Positions 48,104-59,871 of a stretch of 64,000 nt of DNA are shown piece after piece (the stretch's first letter is position 1; each line of letters begins with the position of its first letter). A model generated the notes under the pieces. That model had not been told where the DNA came from and made no database searches. It saw nothing but the letters and a program-made list of their open reading frames with translations. The stretch is taken from NCBI RefSeq assembly GCF_000005505.3, contig NC_016135.3, forward strand, positions 27,118,758-27,182,757. Reading direction: 5' to 3'. A program made the translations under genes and the position numbers. Origin of the DNA: Brachypodium distachyon (taxonomy: Eukaryota; Streptophyta; Magnoliopsida; Poales; Poaceae).

Positions 48104-50185
48104 CTGCAACAAAGCTCTGATAAATTCAATGGCATGTACCAGATCTCATTTCATTTCACATAAGAGCTTTTAGAAGTACCACAACAACTGATACGAGTAC
48201 AGTGTTGTCATCTAAATTCTGCACTGCAATAAATAGAAGAGTGCACTAACATGCCTGACCTACCGCTACAGTACGGTTTCCACTGGCAATGATAGGAAAC
48301 CATTAGTGGCAGAGCACCACCATTGAATTTATGAAAGCACCAGACCGATGGTACTAGAAAAACATGATTCCTAAGAAAGCTCACTGATCTACCAGCTGTG
48401 GAAGCAACCTAATTAACTAGTTAGGACCTCTCTCATATATATCTAACCGTGATCCAATCAAATGCATGTGCAATCCTAATTAATTATAAAATCTGTACAA
48501 AGTAATCCATTTTTTTTATATAGAGGCTATGCGATAGGGCTACTCGGTTCACTGAATCTATGCATCAATAACCTAATTCCTCATAAAGCCGCACTGAGAA
48601 TTCCCAAATGCAGGTCCAACCGGACTAGCAACAGAACTGTTATGATGGAACACGGTAAAATATAATACAATATCAACTTTATAATTAGCCATGTACTACT
48701 TTGTAATGGTGTCTATAAATTTCCTATTCTTAAAGTAAAATTATCATACTGCCGGAAAAGGGCAAATAGAATTGTATTAACAGTCTAGCTGCAGTAACTC
48801 TTCCTCCAACTACAGAGAGGGGAAAGAAGCAAATAATAAATGAGTGAAACCTGAGGTAATCTAAAGGGAAAGAGCAAATAGGCAAATATGAAGCATTCTG
48901 TACTGGACAAACAACCAATAGGTATAAAATTGAAGTGAATCATGTGACTTGCCTCTGAAGTCTACAGCTTTCCAACCGTACATGTTATTTGGATCCCCTT
49001 TACATGCAACATGTCAAGCATATATAGGACAAACGCATATGCAAAAAATACAGGACAAGATCAACATTTGACACATGCTTCTCAAGCTAGACTATTTGGA
49101 ACAGACCTTTGTTGGCTCATTGCAACCACTGAGAAGATAATTTTTATTAAACATAATCACAAAGGTGATAACAAGTGGGTCAGATCTGAGAAAAGGCACC
49201 TTTCCACCGACTTTTTGTTTCCTCCAGTTCCCTCGAGATGGATATGGATGGACCGTCAGCAGTTCCCTCCACCTCCCGCTTGTGCTCCAAACCCTGCACA
49301 GGTATGTCACCGAAAGTTTATTTATTGCAAGAAAAGGAGCCTTTGCAGCAACCAACAAGAACAAAAAAAGAAGAGTCCAGTTCTCCAAGCAAAATAGAGG
49401 AACTGAGAAACTGTAGCTTGCCACCAAACAGCAAGCAAGTCAGCAACCACTTCGTTTGTGGGCACTCCACCACTAAATGTACCATCCCAGACAGGATCAT
49501 GGGGAGAGGGAGAGGGAGAGTGCAAACCCAGCTCACATGTGGAGCATGACAAGGATTGACCTCTTGACACGGATACTAGTTACTACCAAACTCCCATTTT
49601 CCAGTGGCACTGAAGAAGATTTTTCTCAAAAAAAAAAAGAACATTCGAACCAGATTTTCCATTTGACTGATAAACAGCAGCTTACAAGAAGAGGAGTACT
49701 CCAGTAAGCCCTGTTAATCCTCATACTCCCGCACCAAGAAGACGCTCGGATCAAACGGGTTCGTCGACCGATTTAAGCCGCCCCGAAGTGGGAACTCACA
49801 ATGACAAATCTCTCGTGCAAATCCGCGGCATCAATCATCATAGCCCTGTCTACACCTATTACAGATACTGATCCCGCGGGGGAGGCCTCACCCAGACAGA
49901 CAAAGAGTGACAGTCAACAGACGGACGGACCCGGCCCTGCTCTGCTATGGCAGTGGCTGTAGGGATGCGTCGTGAACCGATCCGAGGTCCGGGAACGCGG
50001 AGGCGATAATCAAATCAAGATCAAAATGCTCCTCATCCTGTTGCTGCTGCTACTTACCGGGCCTCAGGCCTCGGCTGATCTAGAGGAAGAGGAAACGGGG
50101 CTAGGGATCTCTCTCTCCCAGGAGGCGAGAAGGGGAAGACGAGATTGCGGCCGAGGGATCGAGCAGAGGAGCGGTTAATACGTAC
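48104..50185 (-). other. Probable leader intron(s) of the tail-anchored gene
   Basis: AT-rich, with no in-frame coding exon connecting to the gene. It runs between the acceptor at 48104 and a candidate donor (CCGG|GTACGT at 50186/50185). A short open patch near 48950-48995 on the minus strand (GDPNNMYGWKAVDF) has no acceptor or usable GT donor and was not accepted as an exon. Confidence 0.35.
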
Positions 50186-50450
50186 CCGGTGTCTGTTGAC
50201 TGTTGGTGGCGAGTTCCTTGATATGGAGTCGAGTCTCGAGAGGAGTCTGCGGGAGGGACTCCGCCACCGCCTGCGGCCTGGCTCCTCTTCTTCTTCTTCC
50301 TCTGCGCGATCGATCGGGTGACGCACTTGGTTCTGAAGAAGAAGATGGAAGAGGAAGAAGAGTGTAGGTGGTGATGACGACTGAGTAGTGAGTAGTGAGG
50401 CCGTTGAGGGAGCTTGGGACGGGAGCGGTTTCCGGTTTTGGTGCGGTTCA
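50186..50450 (-). other. Probable non-coding first exon and promoter of the tail-anchored gene
   Basis: GC-rich block on the minus strand with a TTCTTC-rich tract, ending in a good donor at 50186. It is the first promoter-like sequence upstream of the gene. The assignment rests on position only. Confidence 0.3.
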
Positions 50451-52682
50451 CGAGGCGCTGCTGGCTGTTCTGGCACCGCGGGACCCAGCACGTCAGGCCA
50501 CCGCTTGGTCAATAGACCCGGTGCACGGACCGGAGCGCTGTGCTGCATGCAGCTGCAGCCAGGCCAGGCAAAAGGCCGTCGCGTGGGCCGCGTCCAGCCA
50601 GAAGGCGCCCACCCGTGGCTGGCTGGCAGATGGGGCCCACCCGGACGGGGCAAGCGGGCGGCACTCTGGGACAACGCAGCGGTGCGGGGACACGTGCGAC
50701 GACTACGTGGCACGTGAGCACCTGACGTGGCAGGCCGCAGTCGGTTCCGTCGGTCGTCGGCAACCTGATTATCTCTCACCGGTCCAAGGAACGGGTCGTG
50801 TGATCCCGAACCGACCCGACCCGGGGAGCTCGCGGCCGGCGCTAGCGAGCGCGACCGAGCATTTCCTGCGCGCGCGTGTGCTGTTTAAGGTTGGGTCCCT
50901 GCACTACGTCCTTGAGCGGGACCTATACAGGATCGAGTTTCCGTCGGATTCATTGATTGATTGATTGGAACCACAAACCAACAAATGTTTTGCGCTCACG
51001 GGCGTTCTCGGGGATTGGCCTTTTCCTCTGCGGTCGATCTTCTCAACCGATTGATTGAACCACCAACAACGAGATGCAACGCATGATGCGATCGCTGGCT
51101 AGCCTGTGTGAGTACGTACAGGCAGCCTGCCTGCCGGCCTCCGTCGGATGCTCCAAAACAGCTGCTGAACCCACGCACGTCCCCGTCAAATTAGTGTTCA
51201 AACTGTTCGTGCATGTGATCCTGTGTGAGCCCGCCCCGGGAGTTTCGGTGGTGGGGACGCCCCCGATGCATGCGAAATTGGTGTTCAAACTTCAAACTAA
51301 ACTCTCCTGCATCTGCGTCCTGATTTCTGATTTGTTGACCAGTTTCAGTTAACTTGATCACACTTAACTGGATACATATTCGTCGCTCTCTTTGTTTTTC
51401 TGCCAGGCTACATGCCGAAACTAGATTGGAATTCTACGAGTTATTAATTGGTAATCTGTCAGTGCTGTAAAAAAACTTATGATTTTTTACCACCTTTTGT
51501 GGATGCAAAAATGTCGGTACTCGGGTGTAAGTGCAGCAGGATACATTCCCGGTCAATCAATTCTGCTGGCACGCGGATTCCATTTAAGTATGAAATGGTG
51601 TGCTCCTGTGGCTGCCTGCCTCTTGCATGTTCTCGCCTCCCTGGCCCTCCGTGATCACACTAATTAAATTAAGATGAACAAATAGTACTGCTAGTATTAC
51701 ATTGCAGAGCTGATCTGGGAATTACGTCTCACGCATTTACACATGGCTGGCCTGGCCGTGGTGGATTGATTATTGAAGGTTGGATGGCAAGTTGATGATA
51801 CCTGGCCCTTCTCCGTACGTACAGGAGCAGCTAATAAATTGTTTGATTCTATAGGCTGTTGGAAATTCTGTAGCTGTTGTGTTTATCATGCTCAGATGGA
51901 AACAGAATAAGGCATCGCAGAGGACACATGGACCGTTTCTTTTTATATATTCCCAATGCAGCTCAGCCCGGGCTCCTTCTCAACCATCTTCCCGCTGATT
52001 CTTTTCCTAGTTTCAGGTACAAGGCCCATTTTCGTGCAGAAGCACATAGGTTTAGAAGCAGTATATGTGACTATATGTCTGTCTTGGCACATGCTAGTAG
52101 TTTCCAGCAGAAGTTAACTGGACGTTCTCACAGAGATTTTTTTTTGAAACGGAGGCAAAGTTCTCACAGAGATTCAACAAACAAAAAGAATCATGTGTTT
52201 CCTGGAGCCCCAAAGCCAATCGTTCAAGAATTTGTTTAGAGAAACTGAAAACCTGTCCAATTGCAGACATATGTTCTGTGATAATGAGTTACTTCCACCT
52301 CCATAATTTGTTTGATGCAGCTTGACTGTGAAGTTTCCTTGATCAAATGCTGCTAACGGTGCTAATTTGGAAACAGTAAATTCATAGATTGTCCCTTGGT
52401 AGGTAACATTCTCACTTTTTTTTCTTAACCCTTGCACCCAAAATCTTATCATAAGTTCTCTCTCAACAGAAAACTGTTAATAGTTATTTAGCCACTTGCC
52501 AGCAACTCATTTTCGCAACTATTGTCAACTATCAGTGTCCTTTTCAACCATCAGCAGCAGTGCAAAGAAGACATGAACCATATTTTCAATCTTGTAGCTC
52601 ACCCCATAGTCCTTAACTCCTTATCAACTATCAGTTCTCAAATGGAAGCAAGTGAACTGCTCTTTTAACTCATAATCGCAAC
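50451..52682. other. Intergenic, no supported gene
   Basis: The left part (to about 50960) is GC-rich and open in several frames by composition. The rest is AT-rich and holds scattered short frames only. The right end must contain the 3' UTR of the PPR gene. Confidence 0.55.
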
Positions 52683-54881
52683 TTAGCCACATGACAGCAA
52701 TTTATTTTCAGAACTATCCAACAATTCCATGTTTCCCTTGAGTCTAAGCAACTCGCCACGACAGTCGTCTATCTGAGTATGGTATTCATCGTCTGCAGAG
52801 AACACATGAACCATACTTTTAATCTCAATCCAGCTCAGACCAGGCTCTTTTTCAACCATCATCCCTCTGATCCTTTTCCTAATTTCAGCTACAACGTCCC
52901 ATTTTCCTGCAGAAGCATAAAGGTTTGAAAGTAATATATGTGTTGACATATCATCTGGGTCCAGCTCCAGTGCCTGTTCAGCAGCATGGACACCAATGGC
53001 CAAATCTTTTAATTCTACACAGGAGCTTAGCAGAATTCTCCATAGCTCAGGACATTTCTTGGCGAATGGAGATTTCCTCAGTAAATCAACTGCTTCCTCC
53101 AATAAACCCGCCCTACCCAACAAACTCACCATGCTAGTATAGTGCTTGAACCCTGGCATAATACCATCAGTCATCATGCAAAACCAATAAAACTTCCCTT
53201 TCTCGACTAGTCCACAGTGGCTGCATGCAGAAAGGAGGGAGATGTAAGTTACATGGTCAGGTTGCAGCTCATCACGAATCATCTCACCAAATAATTTAAA
53301 TGCCATTTCTGAATTGCCATGATTGCCATATCCCCCTATCATGGAATTCCAGCACTTCAAATCTCGCTTTCGTGTGGTGCAGAACACCAAATAGGCGCAC
53401 TGGAGAGCACCATTTTTCGCATACATGTCGAGCAAGCTTCCGGAGGCACAGATATTCCCTTCATAACCACTTTTTACCACTTGAGCATGGAGAATCTCTC
53501 CTTGTTTAAGACCTGCAAGCTCTGCCGTGGAGTTCAAAGCACTGCTCAGAGAGAAGCTGTCAACCTTGTACCCTTCCTGAAGCATGCTAACGAAGTACTT
53601 CAAGGCCAATTCACACTCGCCCAACGAAGAGTGGCCTGCAACCATCTCGGTCCACACAATCACATCTTTCTCAGGAAGGGAATCAAACAAAATCCGTGCT
53701 GATCCTGGCTCATCGTTTGTAAAATACATATTGATCAGTGTATTCCCTACAAAGACACTGTTCTCCCACCCAGCTTTGACTATTTCAGCATGAAGTGCCA
53801 TGCCACTACACATTGCAGGTAAAGCAGCAGCAGCAGACACCACAGCTGCAAATGTATACTCATCAGGGAAAACTCGTTCACCAAACTGCACATCCTTGAG
53901 ACGAACGAAAGCATCCATGGCACTCCATCCATCCCCAACACAAGAAAATCCAGCAATCAAAGTATTCCACGACACCAAGTCGGGTGTGTCGATCCTCTCA
54001 AACACACGCAATGCAGCGTCCAGGTCGCCGCAGCTGGAGTACATGCCAATCAGAGCATTCTGCAGCGGCATGTCAGGGTCAAGATCCTCCGACTTCACCA
54101 CCCAGCCATGCAGCACACGCCCCCGGCGATCGGCGGCACGTCCACACCCGCTCAGCACCGACGAGAGCGTGCTCTCGGTGGGTGCTATCCCACTCCTCGC
54201 CATCTTACAGAACAGCCCCAGAGCACGCCCAAGGTAGCCGTACCGCACGCTGCAGTGGATCGCGCAGTTCCACGCGACCTCGTCCCGCACCAGCATTTCG
54301 TCAAACACCCGGCCGGCGTCCCGCGGGGCGCCGCACTCGGAGTACATCTGGAGTAGCGCGGTCGGCACGATGTCGCTGGCGACGAACCCGAGCGACACGG
54401 CCTGCGCGTGCGCCGCGGCGCCCGCGCGGCCGTCGCGCAGCGCGCCGGCGGCGCGGAGCGCGGCGCAGAGGCTGGGCGCGGTGGGGCGGAGCCCCGGCGC
54501 GCGGCACAGCTGGCCGAACAGCGCGAGCGCGTGGCGCGGGGCGGCGGAGCGGGAGAGCGCGGAGAGCACGGTGTTGAAGGATACGACGGTGGGGTTAGGT
54601 GTGGCACGGAGCAGCGCGAGCGCGTCCGGGACGGCCGCGGAGAGGTGGGAGTAGAGGGAGAGCACCTGGTTGATGAGGAAGGTGGCGGCGGGCGTGCGCA
54701 CGTAGGAGGGCGTGGAGGAGACCACGAGCAGCGCGTGCAGCGCGCGCGCGCGGCGGAGGAGCGCGGCGGTGCGGCGCGGGGACCGGGGGTAGGAGTTGGA
54801 GCAGGAGCGGCGCAGCGCCTCGGCCGCGGCGGCGAGGGCCGGCTCCAGCGCGGAGAAGGCGAGGCGCGACGGAAGCGGCAT
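52683..54881 (-). CDS. PLS-class pentatricopeptide repeat protein with E domain (intronless, 732 aa)
   Basis: Predicted organellar RNA-binding protein; PLS-class members mostly specify C-to-U RNA editing sites or other RNA processing in mitochondria or plastids. The N-terminus (MPLPSRLAFSALEPALAAAA, then Arg-rich) looks like a targeting peptide. About 15 PPR units follow, recognisable by PTVVSFNTVLSALSRS, DEVAWNCAIHCSVRYG, DLVSWNTLIAGFSCVG, DVIVWTEMVAGHSSLG, DLKCWNSMIGGYGNHG and DHVTYISLLSACSHCG. The C-terminus has an E-type domain (LWRILLSSCVELKDLAIGVH, PGLSWIEIKSMVHVFSADD) and stops without a DYW deaminase, so an editing role would need a partner. The single exon and GC-rich 5' third are normal for grass PPR genes. 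The target RNA is unknown. It is divergent from the PEX22 gene, about 2 kb apart. Confidence 0.94.
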   Translation of the reverse strand: MPLPSRLAFSALEPALAAAAEALRRSCSNSYPRSPRRTAALLRRARALHALLVVSSTPSYVRTPAATFLINQVLSLYSHLSAAVPDALALLRATPNPTVVSFNTVLSALSRSAAPRHALALFGQLCRAPGLRPTAPSLCAALRAAGALRDGRAGAAAHAQAVSLGFVASDIVPTALLQMYSECGAPRDAGRVFDEMLVRDEVAWNCAIHCSVRYGYLGRALGLFCKMARSGIAPTESTLSSVLSGCGRAADRRGRVLHGWVVKSEDLDPDMPLQNALIGMYSSCGDLDAALRVFERIDTPDLVSWNTLIAGFSCVGDGWSAMDAFVRLKDVQFGERVFPDEYTFAAVVSAAAALPAMCSGMALHAEIVKAGWENSVFVGNTLINMYFTNDEPGSARILFDSLPEKDVIVWTEMVAGHSSLGECELALKYFVSMLQEGYKVDSFSLSSALNSTAELAGLKQGEILHAQVVKSGYEGNICASGSLLDMYAKNGALQCAYLVFCTTRKRDLKCWNSMIGGYGNHGNSEMAFKLFGEMIRDELQPDHVTYISLLSACSHCGLVEKGKFYWFCMMTDGIMPGFKHYTSMVSLLGRAGLLEEAVDLLRKSPFAKKCPELWRILLSSCVELKDLAIGVHAAEQALELDPDDMSTHILLSNLYASAGKWDVVAEIRKRIRGMMVEKEPGLSWIEIKSMVHVFSADDEYHTQIDDCRGELLRLKGNMELLDSSENKLLSCG

Positions 54882-56875
54882 CGAGGCAGGGGCGCGCGCA
54901 TTCCGTTTCGTTTCGTTAGCATAGGGAGCGAACGACCGCGCCGTGAACTAAATCAACGGGTTAACAAAACAAGAAAACTGCGGCGTGACAGACGGACATG
55001 CATTTGTGGGGCGCGTGGGTCCCCGGAATAACCATGCTCAGGCATCGCCACGCTAAGCTGGAATCGGTTTAACGCCAAGTACTAGGGCGCTATGGTACAG
55101 AGTGTAATGTCTTATGTGCGGGTGTAAAAGGTCAGATTTCTGAATTAGTTTGCGCGGAGTCCAGATTTCAAATTTGTTTGGACTTTGGGTCAATTTTGTC
55201 GAAATTCAGCAATTTGTACACATGCGTGCATGTGCTATTTAGGCCTGGACAAAAAGATTGAAGTTCGATAATCTTATTGAACGCTCGCTAACTCAGTTCG
55301 TTAAGGGCTCGGTTCGTTAACTAAAGAACCAAACAGGACTTTCTTATCGATAGATCGATAAGCTTAACGATCTTAACGAGCGAGCTCGGCGAGCGCTCGT
55401 TAAGCTCATTAGCGAGCTCGTCTTGTACATCACTTGTGAATGGCTACTGAAACTTATTTTGTTGTTGGAATTATGTTATTATTTCTCTTTTATTGTGTTA
55501 TTTCTAATCTTTATAACGTTGTTTAACTTTTGATATATTTTGTTTGCTGCCAAAATTTATCCCAAGCAAATAGGTAATGCCCAAAAAATTTAGATCAACA
55601 TGCCGTCTATTATCTTAACGAGTTTTTAACGAGCGCTCGCGAGCTCTTAACGAACCGAGCCGAACGATGGTTTCAGATCGTTAACGATCCGAACTCTTAA
55701 CGAACCGAGCTTAACGAACCGAGCGTGCTCGTTAGCCAGCCTAGTGCTATTGTGCTCTCTTAGTTTTGGAAAATGAATTTTGAAGTTTTAATAATTCTGA
55801 AAAGAAGGTATGTAGTTTTGCAAAGTGACGTGAAAAGCAAACGCGGGCACTGCTCGAAGGGTTACCGGCGAGGACATGAGTGATGTAAACAATGACAACT
55901 TGGATCGCAACAACAACTTAGGTGGGAACAAAGGATACTAGGATTTGGGAAATCATTTATAAAAAAACATACTGGCATTATTACCTTATCTATTGTGTGT
56001 ATGTGTCTTTATAATTTTGTCACGCAAATGTTCCTTGTCTTTGATATGGATCAAAAGGGTAGAAACTTATGGGTTCACCAAAACATTTGGATACACGTAA
56101 TATCCCGTCATACTAAATAATTTAGTATGTTTAAGACCTTCTAAAGGCAATTTTTCAAGGTTACTTTATGCTTGTCTAGAAGCTATAATGTGACAATTGT
56201 ACTTTTGGACGGTGTTACTCCGTCTATCCACTGGTCAACTCGTACTTGCAGCACATCGGTATTTTTATTCGGTCGGTTTGTCGCCCTTTCTTTTTCGACC
56301 CTTTTTTCTCCTCTACATCACCTTCTTCTTCACATTCTTATAACACTCTTATTTTCATATCAAACTGCAAATTCTCAAACTAAATTACATCATAGAGTAG
56401 AAGAGGCATTGCGCTAGGGGGCGGTTTTCAATTCATCTACTCCGTACTACCGAATCCACTTCGCAATGCTCGGTCCTTATTTTTGAAACAAAATAACAGA
56501 ACATCCAGGTGTTAAAATTCTCAACATTGCCAATTCCACCGACTATGATTTTGAATCATCGTGTATCACCTCCAATCTGCGCGGTTGGAGATAAAAAAAA
56601 CGTTTTGATTAAAAAGAGAAAGAAAAGAGATAAAAAAGAAGAGTAACGAGAAATGGTGCCTCCTTGCTCTCCGAAGAAGATAAGCACAGGTCCAGTTCCC
56701 AGAGTCTCTTTTCGTGCCTCGCTGGCCCCCGGTCTCCTCACACACACTCCTCCTCCGCCATCCCCTAGCTCTCACCCTTCCTTCTCCTACCAATCCGGCG
56801 ATCTCCCCCTCCGCCTGATAGGCCGGCCGCCTCTCCTGCTCCCAGCCCCAAAGCCACCCGATCGCCGCCCCCGCA
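54882..56875. other. Divergent intergenic region between PPR and PEX22 genes
   Basis: Holds the promoters of both genes and the hAT-type element at 55240-55743. The part from 56.6 to 56.87 kb is a GC-rich leader of PEX22, just before its ATG. Nothing else was recognised. Confidence 0.65.
55240..55743. mobile_element. Non-autonomous hAT-type element, 504 bp, with 8-bp target duplication
   Basis: Exact 8-bp direct repeats GTGCTATT flank it (55232-55239 and 55744-55751), the length made by hAT transposition. The ends are imperfect inverted repeats: TAGGCCTGG on the left and CCAGCCTA on the right. Subterminal regions are packed with short words such as TTAACGAACCGAGC, GCTCGTTAA and GAGCTCG on both strands, as expected of transposase-binding repeats. 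The centre is AT-rich and non-coding. Confidence 0.82.
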
Positions 56876-59871
56876 ATGCCGGGCCTCGCCGCCGCCGCCG
56901 AGCAGGACGCCTTCTCGCTGGTGCGCCGCGTCGCCCGCGCCCTCAACCGCCGGATCTCCGACCTCGTCGCGCTCCTCTTCCGCCACAAGGTAAGCCGACC
57001 CGACCCGCCCCCGACCCGTCCGTCCTTCCGCCCACCCCCAGCACGCGACACGAACCCTAACCCTAAGCTGACCAGAGCGCGGGATCCTTCGGCGCCGTCG
57101 CGGGCTTCGCCATCGCCGTCGTGTTCGCGTGGAAGTTCCTGCGCTCCTCGCCGCCGCGGCCTCCCCGCCGGCCCGCCGCTCCGAAGCGACCGGCGCCCAG
57201 TTCTGCCGCTGCGCCCGCGGCCGCCGACGCGGCCGAGCCCGTGGGCGACTCGGGGAAGGTGGGTGTAAATTGTAATGCTTGCTGTAAATGTTTCCGTGGC
57301 GTTGGAGTATTTGATGGGGAGGTTTGTGGATTGTCTGGCAGCTCACGACGCGGCAGATCGTGTCGAGGCGACTTAGCGGGTGCAGGAAGGTATGTATGGT
57401 CTCTCTCCCTCTTAACTCAGTACCTCCTATGGATGGTATGGAAATTAGTTATCTAAACTTGCATGGTGCAATCAATAACAATGCCTGTGATGTACGCGGA
57501 GAAACAAACGGCGGATTTCACCTATAGGGCTGCGTGTGACTTCATTGATATGCTCGTGTTAGGAGAGTGCATATCCCGTTGTATATTAAGACAATTAGTG
57601 TTCTATTTTTTTTGGCCAGTGATGTTTGCGGTTGGAGTTCACCTTCGGTAATGTAAAGGAACGTCTAGGTTAACTTAAAATTGTTGAGCTCTGGGTTAGT
57701 ACATGAAGAGAAAATAGTATACATGGGTTTGAAAACTTAATATCTTCCTCAAGATCGTACATCATTGAGTTAAGCATAAAGCTGTAGACATTATTCTAAT
57801 TTTTTATCTGGGCCTTTTAATGCATCATGTACTCCAAATTAGTTCTGATTGTGATTAGTCTTTTTGCCGATTCATTTAAAGGTCTCGAGGAAAATGAATT
57901 GGAGGATTAAGGATGTATATCAGCATACATTGCACATGAAATTTTATCTTGTTTTGGTACCTAATGGAGATGACTGATGCTTTAAAATTAGTAAGTAGTT
58001 ACATACATGCTTTAATTTTTTTTACCATATAAGAGATCAGACCAGAAAACAAAAACAGAAGAATACTGTAGGGTTTGATTGACTTCCCTGGATCCTTGGT
58101 AGAGATTGGCATGCCCATGGGTGCTAAATCTTAGTGTTTGGATGCACGGGCGCATAAATTCATCTAGCTGGCCAGTTGCAAGATTCTTGATGAAGTTTTG
58201 GGGCCCGGCTTGCCAATTTGTATGACTTGATAGTTTCATGTATAGTGCATTATTAAGTGGCATCAGTATCTATTGAGTTTGGCTAAGGTCTTAGGTGTTA
58301 TGACATAAAATGAGGGATGTGAAAGTATAATGCGCGAACTAAAGGTTTTCTAACATTCTTCCTCAACTCTTGAGATGCTAGCCAACTCATAACCCAGCCA
58401 GCCAAACAACATCTTCACAGGACCAGGTTGAGCACAACCTGTTTGTAGGGAAAGGTTAAGCACAAACTACAAAGGCAGTCCTCCTCTTGCACAGAATATG
58501 AGCGCAGTTTAGGGCAGTGTGGTTCAATTCTTGGTGCTGGCCTGAAGCCACCCTGCCCCTGGCAAGCAGCCACACCCATAGTGATATAGACACACTTAGA
58601 AGTTAGAATCTTCCTATACTGGCGACACTTCAGACAATGTATCTGTATGGACTCTTGATACTTCTGCAGAAGTTTAAATATCTTTTTTATACAGGTTACT
58701 TGCCAACTACTTGGTGTGGTTTTTGAGGAGAACACTCCTGAGGAGCTTCAGGTTTGATTTGTATGTCTTACGGTGTTTATGTATCCCTCCCACGATTGCT
58801 GCTAACTGTTGCCTTTGTCTCCTTGATGCAGAAACATGCCACCGTTAGGCCCTCAGTGGTGGACCTCTTACTGGAAATATCCAAATGTTGTGATTTTTAT
58901 CTGATGGAAACTGTACTTGATGATAAGAGCGAGGTTTAAGTTTCATAGTGCATCCTTGCATTTCTTTGTAGTCTATCATGCACAATTTTTGTAACTACAT
59001 ATTAAGTAATATAGTTCTTAAATATGATTTTCCATAACTATAGGAGAATGCTCTTATGGCCCTGGAGAGTGCCGGACTTTTCAGGACTGGTGGCTTGATG
59101 AAAGAAAAGGTGACGAGTTGCACTTGGTTCGGTTATTTATTATAGTATTTCATATATTTTATTTTCTCCTTGTGTTCCATTACCAGATAATTTCAATGCT
59201 GTGGTGAATCATGCTTTATTTATATGAATGACAACACATTTTCACCGAAATCATTGTTTGACCCGATATGGGTTGTACAATGGAATTAATTGCATGCTGT
59301 GTGAATATATGATAGAACATAGCATTTGACGTGGCTGGTAGCTGGTAGCTGCTGATACTGGTGTTGTTTTTAGTGGGACTCTAGTTTAGCTCAAGCTTTT
59401 ATAGTGATACATTTAGCTGATCAGTTCTGCGGAATTGGTTGACTATTTAGTTGAAGGTCTTGTTAGCAAAGGAATATCTGTCCTCGTGTATATTTGGATT
59501 CTGGAACATTTTGGATGCATGTCACTTCATCTATTTCTGTCACCTACATCTATTACTGAGTGAAAAGGTACCTGCAGGTACTCTTCTGCAGCAGTGAAGT
59601 TGGCCGAACTTCATTCGTTCGACAGTTGGAGGCTGATTTCCACATTGATACAAGCCTCGATATAATTTCCCAACTATCCGTATGTCCTATTGCATCTTCA
59701 TTTTCTCTTGAGCAGGTTTCTTCTGATTATTCTCATCTCATATGGTAGCGCTTTCCTTTCTTTTACATCCAGCGATTTATCCGGTGCCAGCTATTTGTCT
59801 CCTCCATGGAAGGAGGACAGCTCGCGGCCAATGTATTTAATTCTCCAAACCTTGAGCGGTTCTTCTCTTGA
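56876..59871 (+). CDS. PEX22: Peroxisome biogenesis protein 22 (8 exons, 256 aa)
   Basis: Peroxisomal membrane protein that anchors the ubiquitin-conjugating enzyme PEX4, needed to recycle the matrix-import receptor PEX5. Exons 56876-56989, 57076-57258, 57342-57389, 58695-58751, 58832-58933, 59044-59109, 59578-59679 and 59773-59871 are all phase 0. One membrane helix lies near residues 43-59 (SFGAVAGFAIAVVFAWKFL), followed by a Pro/Ala-rich linker. The cytosolic PEX4-binding domain follows (LTTRQIVSRRLSGCRKVTCQ, PSVVDLLLEISKCCDFYLME, ENALMALESAGLFRTGG, VRQLEADFHIDTSLDIISQL, ending NSPNLERFFS). Length is close to the Arabidopsis protein. The first two exons are GC-rich and the rest AT-richer, the usual grass gradient. 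It lies in tandem with the Lunapark gene, 1.2 kb apart. Confidence 0.93.

Noticed and set aside
48944..48994. Possible exon reading GDPNNMYGWKAVDF on the minus strand
   Set aside because: It lacks a convincing acceptor, would need a GC donor, and does not link in frame to the neighbouring tail-anchored gene.
50540..50725. Several overlapping frames in the GC-rich block
   Set aside because: All frames are open by composition; none has a domain or a splice-consistent continuation.
54408..55031. 207-codon plus-strand frame over the PPR start
   Set aside because: Shadow of the GC-rich PPR 5' end; Arg/Gly/Ala-rich with no domain.
57054..57067. CCCTAACCCTAA telomere-like motif in PEX22 intron 1
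   Set aside because: Only two units; such telo-box words are common near plant gene starts and do not indicate a telomere.
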